From assembly GCA_027886175.1 (NCBI GenBank), contig JAJNNQ010000139.1, forward strand, positions 1,364,001-1,428,000: DNA of 64,000 nt. Direction: 5' to 3'. Both the position numbers and the translations under genes were made by a program. Below the pieces are notes generated by a model, which was given only the letters and a program-made list of their open reading frames with translations, made no database searches and was not told the DNA's origin. Of this stretch, positions 1 to 10,840 are shown piece by piece (positions within the stretch are counted from its first letter, which is position 1; every line of letters starts with the position of its first letter). Source of the stretch: Phylloscopus collybita (Eukaryota > Chordata > Aves > Passeriformes > Phylloscopidae).

Positions 1-2
1 GT

Positions 3-1259
3 CTGATTGGAAGACCCATTGACGACTGGCCGATCCCAACAAACATCCCTCCAACAGTTTCGAAATTTATCAAAGGCACCGATGATCTGGTTGACAAGTG
101 GGGTGTTTGGACAAAATTCCTTCCTACGGCTCATTTTGAGCCTCAGGAATTGGAAATTTTGGGATCGCTCAGGATGAACTATTGTGTGAAATTTAAATAT
201 CAAGGAGTGTCGAAGAATAAAACCATAGACGTCACTCCAAATTCCGTAATTTTCAAAAATGAATCCTCTTGGTGTAATTACACTAAGATGTTGGACAAGC
301 CATCCAATCGTGTTCCAGCGCAACTGCCGAAAGGAATCTTTTTCATTTGTGGGGACAGAATCTGGCCAGGTATCCCTGCAAATGTCAAAGGTGGTCCATG
401 CAGCCTTGGAAAACTATCAATCATAACACCAAGCATCCCGTTGTCAAAAAGTCAAACACGTAGGGAGGAGAGATCGCTCAACGACTACAGCACTGACTGT
501 GATTCTAATATATACACTTGGTCACAAGGCAAAAGATTTATATCAGCTCTGCTTCTGCCTCAAGCAGCAGCAGGAGTGGCCTTGAAACAGGTTGATGAGA
601 TAGGCTGTTGGTTGAGCAAGCACTCTCGAGACGTTTCGGACACCCTGAGTGAAATGATGACAGACATAAGTGCTGTCAGAAAAGCCACTCTTCAAAACCG
701 AGCGGCCATTGATTACCTTTTATTGGTACATGGCCATGGGTGTCAAGAATTTGAAGGGATGTGCTGCATGAATCTGTCAGATCATTCCAAGTCCATTCAG
801 GAACACATCAAGCAGTTGCGGGAAAGTGTGAATGAAATCAAAAAAGAAACGGGATCATGGATGGATGGCGCATTTAACTTTCTTAATATTTCGCCGGTGT
901 GGAAAGAAATTTTAAAATTTGTTGTATATTTCTTGATAGGACTTGCAATTCTTCTCCTGATCCTTCCGTGCGTGCTTCAGTGCATGCGACGGGCCATGGA
1001 CAGAGCAGCCAAGGGAGTTTTCTTAGTGCAAACAGGAGGGGGAGATGTAGGAGTCCAGGGTATTCCTCTGGAAACCCTGGACAAGCAGAAACATGTACAG
1101 GGGGGTTTAAAACCTGTACAGGGGGGTCTGAGATATGTACAGGGGGGTTACAGACCCTGGCATGGACCCCAGATAGGCAGGGGTCTCGATTATAGTCCAT
1201 GGGAAAGATTACCAACACTATGGGAAGAATTGCAAGGCCTTGAAAGTAGTAGAAAGTAA
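3..1259 (+). CDS. env: Endogenous retrovirus Env, 3' part (end of SU plus complete TM), partial at left edge
   Basis: An uninterrupted frame of 418 codons runs from the left edge to TAA at 1257-1259, so the true start lies outside the window. Retroviral Env mediates receptor binding (SU) and membrane fusion (TM). Seen here: the SU C-terminus, a basic furin-like site (RREER, 459-473), a hydrophobic internal fusion loop between cysteines at 498-500 and 606-608, the heptad/immunosuppressive-like segment LQNRAAIDYLLL, a CX6CC motif (741-767), a hydrophobic anchor near 921-983 and a cytoplasmic tail of about 90 residues. Potential N-glycosylation sites include NESS, NYT and NLS. The internal fusion loop plus CX6CC is the alpha-type (avian leukosis-like) Env design. 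The tail is unusually long for that design and contains three 7-residue repeats. The intact frame suggests a young or conserved copy; whether it is expressed cannot be seen. The 3' LTR follows. Confidence 0.88.
   Translation: MIGRPIDDWPIPTNIPPTVSKFIKGTDDLVDKWGVWTKFLPTAHFEPQELEILGSLRMNYCVKFKYQGVSKNKTIDVTPNSVIFKNESSWCNYTKMLDKPSNRVPAQLPKGIFFICGDRIWPGIPANVKGGPCSLGKLSIITPSIPLSKSQTRREERSLNDYSTDCDSNIYTWSQGKRFISALLLPQAAAGVALKQVDEIGCWLSKHSRDVSDTLSEMMTDISAVRKATLQNRAAIDYLLLVHGHGCQEFEGMCCMNLSDHSKSIQEHIKQLRESVNEIKKETGSWMDGAFNFLNISPVWKEILKFVVYFLIGLAILLLILPCVLQCMRRAMDRAAKGVFLVQTGGGDVGVQGIPLETLDKQKHVQGGLKPVQGGLRYVQGGYRPWHGPQIGRGLDYSPWERLPTLWEELQGLESSRK
1094..1156 (+). repeat. Three tandem 21-bp repeats in the env cytoplasmic-tail coding sequence
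   Basis: Three units of 21 bp start at 1094, 1115 and 1136, each opening with TGTACAGGGGGG. Being a multiple of three they keep the env frame and encode heptads of the form xVQGGLK / xVQGGLR / xVQGGYR. Each carries a run of six G, and a G5 run lies just upstream (about 1037-1041). The repeats look like recent slippage or duplication in the tail. No function is recognised. Confidence 0.9.
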
Positions 1260-1303
1260 TAATATTTTCACGTTAGGGGTTTCAAGATAAGAAGGACCAG
1301 AGA

Positions 1304-1364
1304 CAAGATGGAGGATTCTGGGTGTTACCCTAGAGTCTTCTCCTTCTTCTTTGTCTCCATCTTG
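1304..1364 (+). other. Hairpin-forming inverted repeat at the env/LTR boundary
   Basis: Perfect 10-bp arms CAAGATGGAG (1304-1313) and CTCCATCTTG (1355-1364) enclose a second stem, GATTCTGGGT (1314-1323) with ACCCTAGAGTC (1327-1337; one bulge, one G-T pair, GTT loop). It lies about 45 bp after the env stop, at or near the expected polypurine tract and start of the LTR. It could be an RNA element of U3 or the 3' UTR. Function is unknown. Confidence 0.6.
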
Positions 1365-1482
1365 CACAGTGGTGACGACATGAAGTAGGTTTAGAGGGAT
1401 TGGGTTAAAGTAGAAAATACCTGTCTAGTGTTAAGTGTATGTATTGGATCACAATTGTAAATAATGTGCACGTAATTATCTG

Positions 1483-1490
1483 TATTTAAG
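1483..1490 (+). promoter_or_regulatory. TATA-like box of the LTR
   Basis: TATTTAAG sits about 95-100 bp upstream of the LTR polyadenylation signal, the usual U3-R spacing in short avian ERV LTRs. A start site about 25-30 bp downstream would fall near 1510-1520. Prediction from motif and spacing only. Confidence 0.45.
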
Positions 1491-1584
1491 ATGACAACCT
1501 GTGGGCAGGCGGGGCAGTCGTCGCCTGTTGCCCGTGCTGTCCAGACCTTGGCAGAGCACAGAGAGAATTGTAAAGATAAGATAT

Positions 1585-1590
1585 AATAAA
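1585..1590 (+). terminator. AATAAA polyadenylation signal of the LTR
   Basis: A canonical AATAAA hexamer in the A-rich sequence following the putative start site, in the position expected for R of an ERV LTR on the + strand. It would end transcripts of the env-containing provirus just before the satellite. Confidence 0.6.
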
Positions 1591-1717
1591 CAAAGAAGAA
1601 AACTCAGAAAAAGAACATCCGAAGACTCCTCGTCTTTTCTGTGGGCATCTCGGGGCTTCCCGAAGGACCAGGGGCAGTGCCCATCCCTCATTCTCGGGCA
1701 AGCAGAGACCCCGAGAT

Positions 1718-3638
1718 AGGCATTACTCCAGTGGCAGGCAGACAGCATTAGACACGAACAGTGCCCCTTTTCCATGGGAAACCAAAATCTCCACCCCATG
1801 TTGCTGATGTCACTTTGTAGGAGACGTTTTCCAATATAAGGGCAGAGAAACTTCCATCTGGTTGTAGATTGCACCTGGGAGATATCCTCATTTTTAAGGA
1901 GATTTAGTGGAATTTTAGTAGGAAGAAACCCAGTGGCAGGCAGACAGCATTAGACACGAATAATGGCCCATTTGATGGGAAACCAAAATCTCCACCCCAC
2001 GTTCCTGATGTCCGTTTCTAGGAGGCTATTGTCACTACAAGGGCAGACAAACTTCCGTCTGGTGGTTGATTGCATCGTTGAGATATCCTCATTTTTAAGG
2101 AATTTCCTCAGGTAGAAGCCCATTGGCAGGAAGACAGCATTAGAGAGGAACGGTGGCCCTTTTCCATGGGAAAACAAAGTCTCCAACCCAGGCTCCTGAT
2201 GTCAGTTTTTAGTAGGCCTTTGGCATTAAAAGGGCAGACAAACTTCCATCTGGTGGGAAATTTTGTTTAGGGAGATATCCTCATTTGTATGTAATTTCAG
2301 TAGTCATAAGCCCAGTGGCAAGGAGACAGCATTAAACACCAAGGTGCCCCTTTTCCATGGGAAACCAAAGCGTCCTCTCCAGAATCCTGATGTCAGTGTG
2401 TAGGAGGCCATTGGCATTACAAGGGCAGACAAACTTTCATCTGGTGGTAGACTCTATCTGGAAGATATCCTCATTTGTATGGGATTTTACAAGGCATAAT
2501 CCCAGTGGCAGGCAGACACCATTAGACACGAAAGGTGGCCCATTTCCATGGGAAACCCAAATCTCCGCGCTCATTGCTGATGTCACTTTGTAGGAGGCCT
2601 TTTCCAACATACAGGCAGAAAAACTTCCATCTGGTGGTAGATTGCACCTGGGAGTTATCCTCATTTCTATGGAATTTTATTGGAATTTTATTACGAAGAT
2701 CCCCAGTGGCAGGCAGACAGCATTAGACACGAACGGTGGCCCATTTTTATAGGGAAACCAAAGTCTCCACCCCACATTCCTGATGTCCGTTACTAGGAGG
2801 CCTTTGGCACTACAAGGGCAGACAAACTTCCACCTGGTGGTAGATTGCTCCTGGGAGATATCCTCATTTGTATGGACCTTCAGCAGTCATAACCACAGTG
2901 CCAGGCAGACCACATTAGACAGGAACGGTGGTCCTTTTCCTAGGGAAGCCAAAGTCTCCACACCACGTTCCCGATGTCAGGTTTTAGTAGGCCATTGACA
3001 GTACAAGGGCAGAGAAACTTCCGTCTGGTGGTTGATTGCATCGGGAAGATATCCTCATTTGTATGAAATTTCAGCAGATAGAAGCCCAGTGGCAGGCAGA
3101 CAGCATTAGACACGAACGGTGGCCCTTTTCCATGGGAAAACAAAGTCTCCAAACCAGGCTCCTGATGTCAGTTTGTAGGAGGCCTTTGGCACTACAAGGG
3201 CAGACAAACTTCCATCTAGTGGTGGATCGCACCTCGTAGATGTCCTTATTTGTATGGAATTTTAGTGGTATTTTAGTACTCAGAAGCCCAGTTGCAGACA
3301 GAGAAAATTAAACACGAACGGTGGGCCTTTTCCATAGGAAACCAAAGTCTCCAGTCCAGGTTCCAAATGTCAGTATAAAGGAGGCCTTTGGCACTGCAAG
3401 AGCAGACAAACTAACATCTGGTGGTAGATTGCACCTGGGAGATATCCTCATTTGTATAGAATTTTAGTGGAATTATAGTACTCAGAATCCCAGTTGCAGA
3501 CCGACCGCATTAAAAATGAACGGTGGACCTTTTCCGTAGGAAACCAATGTCTCCAGGCCAGGTTCCGAATGTCAGTTTGAAGGACGCCTTTGGCACTGCT
3601 AGAGCAGACAAACTTCCATCTGGTGGCATATTGCATCT
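1718..3638 (+). repeat. Diverged edge monomers at the left end of the array
   Basis: About ten monomers next to the LTR. They carry many private substitutions and small indels (for example TTTTTAAGG in place of TTTGTATGG near 1890 and 2093, and varied boxes around 1780, 1978 and 2170) and show no clear long-range copy elsewhere in the window. Weakly homogenised edge monomers are typical of satellite borders. The first monomer starts directly after the LTR. Confidence 0.75.
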
Positions 3639-6600
3639 GGGAGATATCCTCATTTGTATGGAACTTCAGCAGTCATAACCACAGTGCCAGGCAGACAGCA
3701 TTAGACAGGAACGGTGGTCCTTTTCCATGGAAAGACAAATGATCCATCCTATGTTCCTGATGTCAGTTTGAAGGAGGTCTTTGGCAATACAAGGGCAGAG
3801 AAACTTCCATCTGGTGTTTGATTGCACCCGGGAGATATTCGCATTTGCATGGAATTTTAGTGGAATTTTAGTAGGCAGAATCCCAGCGGCAGGCAGAAAA
3901 AATTAGACATGAATAGTGGCCCATTTCCATGGGAAACCAAAGTCTCCACCCCAGGTTCCTGATGTCATTTTCTAGGAGGCCTCTGGCACTACAAGACGAG
4001 ACAAACTTCCAACTGGTGGCATATTGCATCTGGGAGATATCCTCATTTGTATGTAATTTGAGTAGCCATAAGCCCAGTGGCAGGCAGACAGCATTAGACA
4101 GGAACCGTGGCCCTTTGCCATGGGAAACCAAAGTCTCTGCCCCAGCTTCTTGATGTCATTTTGTAGGAAGCCTTTTGCTCTACAGGGGCAGACAAACTTC
4201 CATTTGGTGTTAGATTGCACGTGAGAGACATCCTCATTTCTATGGAATTTTAGTGGAATTTTAATAGGCGGAAGCCTAGTGGCAGGCAAACATCATTAGA
4301 CACGAACGCTGTCCCATTTCCATGGGAAACCAAAGTCTCCACTCCAGGTTCCTGATGTCAGTATGTAGGAGGCCTTTGGCACTACAAGGGCAGACAAAGT
4401 TCCGTCTGGTGGTTGATTGCATTGAGGAGATATCCTCATTTGTATGGAATTTCAGCAGGCAGAAGCCCAGTGGCAGGCAGACAGCATAGGACACGAACAG
4501 TGGACCTTTTTCATGGGAAACCGATGTCTCCACCCCAGGTTCCTGATGTCAGTTTTTAGGAGGCCTTTGGCACTACAAGGGCAAACAAACTTCGAACTGG
4601 TGGTAGATTCCATCTGGGAGATATCCTCATTTGTATGGAATTTCACTAGGCATAAGCCCAGTGGCAGGCACATTGCATTAGACACAAACGGTGGTCCTTT
4701 CCCATGGGAAACCAAAGTCTCCACCCCTGGTTCCTGATGTCAGTTTTTTAGGAGGCCTTTGCCACTACAAGGGCAGACAATCTTCCATCTGGTGGTAAAT
4801 TGCATCTGGGAGATATCCTCACTTGTATGGAATTTTAGGAGGCATACGCCCAGGGTATGGCAGACAGCATTAGACACGAACGGTGACCCATTTCTAAGGG
4901 AAACCAAAGTCTCCACCCCACGTTCCTGATGTCCGCTTCTAGGAGGGCTTTGGCACTACAAGAGCAGACAAACTTCCACCTGGTGGTAGATTTCACCTGG
5001 GAGATATCCTCATTTCTATGGAACTTCAGCAGTCATAGCCACAGTGCCAGGCAGACAGCATTAGACGCGAACGGTGGCCCATTTCCTTGGGAAACCAAAG
5101 TCTCCACCCCACGATCCTAATGTCATTTTCTAGGAGGCCTCTGGCACTACAAGAGGAGACAAACTTCCAACTGGTGGCATATTGCATCTGGGAGATATCC
5201 TCATTTGTATGTAATTTTAGTAGCCATAAACCCACTGGCAGTCAGACAGCATTAGACACGAACGGTGTCCCTTTTCCATGGGAAACCAAAGTCTCTGCCC
5301 CAGATTCCTGATGTCAATTTGTATGAAGCCTCTTGCTCTACAGGGGCCGACAAACTTCCATCTGGTTGTAGATTGCACCTGGGAGACATCCTCATTTGTA
5401 TGGAATTTTAGTGGAATTTTAATAGGCGGAAGCCTAGTGGCAGGCACACATTAGACACTAACGGTGGCCCATTTCCATGGGAAACCAAAGTCTCCACTCC
5501 AGGTTCCTGATGTCAGTTTGTAGGAGGCCTTTGGCACTACAAGGGCAGACAAAGTTTTGTCTGGTGGTTGATTGCATCGAGGAGATATCCTCATTTGTAT
5601 GGAATTTCAGCAGGCAGAAGCCCAGTGGCAGGCAGACAGCATTAGACACGAACAGTGGACCTTTTCAATGGGAAACCAAAGTCTCCACCTCACGTTCCTG
5701 ATGTCAGTTTGTAGGAGGCCTTTGGAACTACAAGGGCAGACAAAATTCCATCTGGTGGTAAATTGCACCTGGGAGATATCCTCATTTGTATAGAATTATA
5801 GAGGAATTTAATTGCGCAGAATCCCAGCGACAGGTAGACAGAATTAGACATGAATAGTGGCCCTTTTCTAGGGGAAAACAAAGCCTCCAGGCCAGGTTCC
5901 TGATGTCAGTTTTTAGGAGGCCTTTGGCACTACAAGAACAGACAAACTTCCAACTAGTGGCATATTGCAGCTTGGAGATATACTCATTTGTATGGAATTT
6001 TAGTGGAATTAAAGCAGGCAGAAGCGCAGTGTCAAGAAAACAGCATTGAAAACCAACGGTGGCCCATTTCCTTGGGAAACCAAAGTCTCCACCCCACGTT
6101 CCTGATGTCCGTTTCTAGGAGGCTTTTGACACTACAAGAGCAGACAAACTTCCACCTGGTGGTAGATTTCACCTGGGAGATATCCTCATTTCTATGGAAC
6201 TTCAGCAGTCATAGCCACAGTGCCAGGCAGACAGCATTAGACGCTAACGGTGGCCCATTTCTTTGGGAAACCAAAGTCTCCACCGCACGTTCCTGATGTC
6301 AGTTTTTAGGAGGCCTTTGGCACTACAAGGGCAGACAAACTACCAACGGGTGGTAGATTGCACCTGGGAGACATCCTCATTTGTGAGGGATTTCAGCAGG
6401 CATAACCCCAGTGCCAGGCAGACAGCATTAGACACGAACGGTGGCCCTTTTCCGTGGGAAACCAAAATCTCCACCCCACGTTGCTGATGTCACTTTGTAG
6501 GAGGCATTTTCCAATATAAAGGCAGAGAAACTTCCATCTGGTTGTCGATTGCACCTGGGAGATATCCTCATTTCTATTGAATTTTAGTGGAATTTTAGTA

Positions 6601-9600
6601 GGAAGAAGCCCAGTGGCAGGCAGACAGTATTAGACACGAACGGTGGCTCATTTCTATGGGAAACCAAAGTCTCCACACCACGTACCCGCTGTCCATTTCT
6701 AGGAGACCTTTGGCACTACAAGGGCAGACAAACTTCCACCTTGTGGTAGATTGCACCTTGGAGATATCCTCATCTGTATGCAACTTCAGCAGTCATAACC
6801 ACAGTGCCAGGCAGACAGCATTAGACGGGAACGGCGGTCCTTTTCCATGGGAAACCAAAGTCTCCACACCACGTACCGGATGTCAGGTTTTAGGAGGCAT
6901 TTGGCAGTACAAGGGCAGACAAACTTCCGTCTGGTGGTTGATTGCATCGGGGAGATATCCTCATTTGTATGGAATTTCAGCACGTAGAAACCCAGTGGCA
7001 GGCAGACAGCATAAGACACGAACAGTGGCCCATTTCTAAGGGAAACCAAAGTCTCCACCCCACGTTCCTGTTGTCCGTTTCTAGGAGGCCTTTGGCACTA
7101 CAAGGGCAGACAAACTTCCACCTGGTGGTAGATTGCACCTGGGAGATATCCTCATTTGTATGGAACCTCTGCAGTCCTAACTACAGTGCCAGGCAGACAG
7201 CATTAGTCACGAACGGTGGTCCTTTTCCATGGGAAACCAAAGTCTCCACACAACGTTCCCGATGTCAGGTTTTAGGAGACCTTTGGCAGTACAAGGGCAG
7301 ACAATCTTCCGTCTGGTGGTTGATTGCATCGGGGAGATATCTTCATTTGTATGGAATTTCAGCAGGTAGAAGCCCAGTGGCAGGCAGACAGCATTAGACA
7401 TGAACGGTGGCCCTTTTCCTATGGGCAACCAAAGTCTCCATGCCACGTTCCTGAAGTCAGGTTTTAGGAGACCCTTTGGCAGTACAAGGGCAGACAAACT
7501 TCCATCTGGTGGGAAATTCTATTTGGGAGATAACCTCATTTGTAGGGAATATTAGTAGGCATATGCCCACTGGCACTCAGACAGCATTAGACACGAACAG
7601 TGGCCCTTTTCCATGGAAAAAGAAATTATCCATCCTATGTTCCTGATGTCAGTTTGAAGGAGGCCTTTGGTACTACAAGGGCAGACAAACTTCCAACTGG
7701 CGGTAGATTGCACCTCGGAGATGTCCTCATTTGTATGGAATTTTAGTGGTATTTTAGTACTCAGCAGCCCAGACAGACAGCATTAAACATGAACGGTGGG
7801 CCTTTTCCATAGGAAACCAAAGTCTCCAGGTGAGGTTCCGAATGTCAGTTTGAAGGAGGCCTTTGTCACTGCAAGAGCAGACAAACTTCCATCTGGTGGT
7901 ATATTGCGTCTGGGAGATATCCTCATTTGTATGTAATTTCAGTAGTCATAAGCCCAGTGGCAAGGGGGGCAGTATTAAACACCAAGGGTGTCCTGTTTCC
8001 ATGGGAAACCAAAGCGTCCTCTCCAGATTCCTGATGTCAGTTTGTAGGAGGCCATTGGCATTAAAAGGGTAGACAAACTTTCACTGGTAGTAGACTCCAT
8101 CTGGGAGATATCCTCATTTGTATGGAATTTTACTAGGCATAAACCCAGTGGCAGGCACATAGCATTAGACACAAACGGTGGCCCATTTCCATGGGAAACC
8201 AAAGTCTCCACCCCACGTTTCCTGATGTCAGTTTTTAGGAGGCCTTTGGCACTACAAGGGCAGGCAAACTTCCACCTGGTGGTAGATTTCACCTGGGAGA
8301 TATCCTCATTTGTATGGAACTTCAGCAGTCATAACCCCAGTGCCAGGCAGACAGCATTAGACGCGAACGGTGGTCCTTTTCCATGGGAAACCAAAGTCTC
8401 CACCCTAGGTTCCTGATGTCAGTTTGTAGGAGACCTTTGGAACCACAAGGGCAAAGAAACTTCCATCTGGTGTTAGATTTCACCTGGGAGATATTCTCAT
8501 TTGTATGGAATTTTAGTGGAATTTTAGGAGGCAGAATCCCAGCGGCAGGAAGACAGCATTAGACACGAACGGTGACCCATTTCCTTGGGAAACCAAAGTC
8601 TCCACCCCACGATCCTAATGTCATTTTCTAGGGAGGCCTCTGGCACTACAAGAGGAGACAAACTTCCAACTGGTGGCATATTGCATCTGGGAGATATCCT
8701 CATTTGTATGTAATTTTAGTAGCCATAAGCCCACTGGCAGTCAGACAACATTAGACACGAACGGTGTCCCTTTTCCATGGGAAACCAAAGTCTCAGCCCC
8801 AGATTCCTGATGTCAATTTGTATGAAGCCTCTTGCTCTACAGGGGCCGACAAACTTCCATCTGGTTGTAGATTGCACCTGGGAGACATCCTCATTTGTAT
8901 GGAATTTTAGTGGAATTTTAATAGGCGGAAGCCTAGTGGCAGGCACACATTAGACACTAACGGTGGCCCATTTCCATGGGAAACCAAAGTCTCCACTCCA
9001 GGTTCCTGATGTCAGTTTGTAGGAGGCCTTTGGCACTACAAGGGCAGACAAAGTTTTGTCTGGTGGTTGATTGCATCGAGGAGATATCCTCATTTGTATG
9101 GAATTTCAGCAGGCAGAAGCCCAGTGGCAGGCAGACAGCATTAGACACGAACAGTGGACCTTTTCAATGGGAAACCAAAGTCTCCACCTCACGTTCCTGA
9201 TGTCAGTTTGTAGGAGGCCTTTGGAACTACAAGGGCAGACAAAATTCCATCTGGTGGTAAATTGCACCTGGGAGATATCCTCATTTGTATAGAATTATAG
9301 AGGAATTTAATTGCGCAGAATCCCAGCGACAGGTAGACAGAATTAGACATGAATAGTGGCCCTTTTCTAGGGGAAAACAAAGCCTCCAGGCCAGGTTCCT
9401 GATGTCAGTTTTTAGGAGGCCTTTGGCACTACAAGAACAGACAAACTTCCAACTAGTGGCATATTGCAGCTTGGAGATATACTCATTTGTATGGAATTTT
9501 AGTGGAATTAAAGCAGGCAGAAGCGCAGTGTCAAGAAAACAGCATTGAAAACCAACGGTGGCCCATTTCTATGGGAAACCAAAGTCTCCACCCCACGTTC

Positions 9601-10840
9601 CTGATGTCCGTTTCTAGGAGGCTTTTGGCACTACAAGAGCAGACAAACTTCCAACTGGTGGCATATTGCATCGGGGAGATATCCTCATTTGTATGTAATT
9701 TTAGTGGAATTTTAGTAGGCATAAGCCCAGTGTATGGCAGACAGCATTAGACACGAACGGTGACCCATTTCTAAGGGAAACCAAAGTCTCCACCCCACGT
9801 TCCTGATGTCCGTTTCTAGGAGGGCTTTGGCACTACAAGGGCAGACAAACTTCCACCTGGTGGTAGATTTCACCTGGGAGATATCCTCATTTCTATGGAA
9901 CTTCAGCAGTCATAGCCACAGTGCCAGGCAGACAGCATTAGACGCGAACGGTGGCCCATTTCTTTGGGAAACCAAAGTCTCCACCGCACGTTCCTGATGT
10001 CAGTTTTTAGGAGGCCTTTGGCACTACAAGGGCAGACAAACTTCCAACGGGTGGTAGATTGCACCTGGGAGACATCCTCATTTGTGAGGGATTTCAGCAG
10101 GCATAACCCCAGTGCCAGGCAGACAGCATTAGACACGAACGGTGGCCCTTTTCCGTGGGAAACCAAAATCTCCACCCCACGTTGCTGATGTCACTTTGTA
10201 GGAGGCATTTTCCAATATAAGGGCAGAGAAACTTCCATCTGGTTGTCGATTGCACCTGGGAGATATCCTCATTTCTATTGATTTTTAGTGGAATTTTAGT
10301 AGGAAGAAGCCCAGTGGCAGGCAGACAGTATTAGACACGAACGGTGGCTCATTTCTATGGGAAACAAAGTCTCCACACCACGTACCCGCTGTCCATTTCT
10401 AGGAGACCTTTGGCACTACAAGGGCAGACAAACTTCCACCTTGTGGTAGATTGCACCTTGGAGATATCCTCATTTGTATGCAACTTCAGCAGTCATAACC
10501 ACAGTGCCAGGCAGACAGCATTAGACGGGAACGGCGGTACTTTTCCATGGGAAACCAAAGTCTCCACACCACGTACCGGATGTCAGGTTTTAGGAGGCAT
10601 TTGGCAGTACAAGGGCAGACAAACTTCCGTCTGGTGGTTGATTGCATCGGGGAGATATCCTCATTTGTATGGAATTTCAGCACGTAGAAACCCAGTGGCA
10701 GGCAGACAGCATAAGACACGAACGGTGGCCCATTTCTAAGGGAAACCAAAGTCTCCACCCCACGTTCCTGTTGTCCGTTTCTAGGAGGCCTTTGGCACTA
10801 CAATGGCAGACAAACTTCCACCTGGTGGTAGATTGCACCT
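3639..10840 (+). repeat. First unit of a 7.2-kb-lag tandem duplication in the irregular HOR zone
   Basis: From 3,639 onward the sequence matches 10,841 onward at a lag of 7,201-7,205 bp, for about 4.57 kb, ending near 8,207 / 15,413. Inside the unit, the stretch 5,217-6,060 also matches 8,716-9,559 at a lag of 3,499 bp, then at 3,700 bp from 6,263. The copy near 6.1 kb lacks one 202-bp monomer present near 9.6-9.8 kb, which explains the shift. It is an older, less regular relative of the 3.7-kb HOR, with extra monomer types (about 3,868-4,930) not seen after 12.1 kb. Confidence 0.8.

Larger units (their letters stand above)
1323..1720 (+). mobile_element. Probable 3' LTR of the left ERV (solo side of the provirus seen here)
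   Basis: The sequence between the env stop and the first satellite monomer has LTR-like content: a TATA-like box at 1483-1490, AATAAA at 1585-1590 about 100 bp later, then about 130 bp that would be the end of R plus U5. The 5' border is uncertain. A TG at 1323 follows a moderately purine-rich stretch (1301-1322), but an earlier or later start is possible. The 3' border lies at 1715-1723, where monomer sequence (AGGCAT...CCAGTGGCAGGCAG) begins. The satellite abuts it directly, as expected if the provirus integrated into the array. No second LTR is in the window, so ends and target-site duplication cannot be tested here. Confidence 0.6.

Noticed and set aside
883..1218. 111-codon minus-strand and 98-codon plus-strand frames overlapping the left env tail
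   Set aside because: They overlap the well-supported env frame and their repetitive composition stems from the 21-bp repeats.
1476..1874. 132-codon minus-strand frame across LTR and first monomers
   Set aside because: It spans an LTR/satellite junction and reads the same antisense monomer peptides seen throughout the array.
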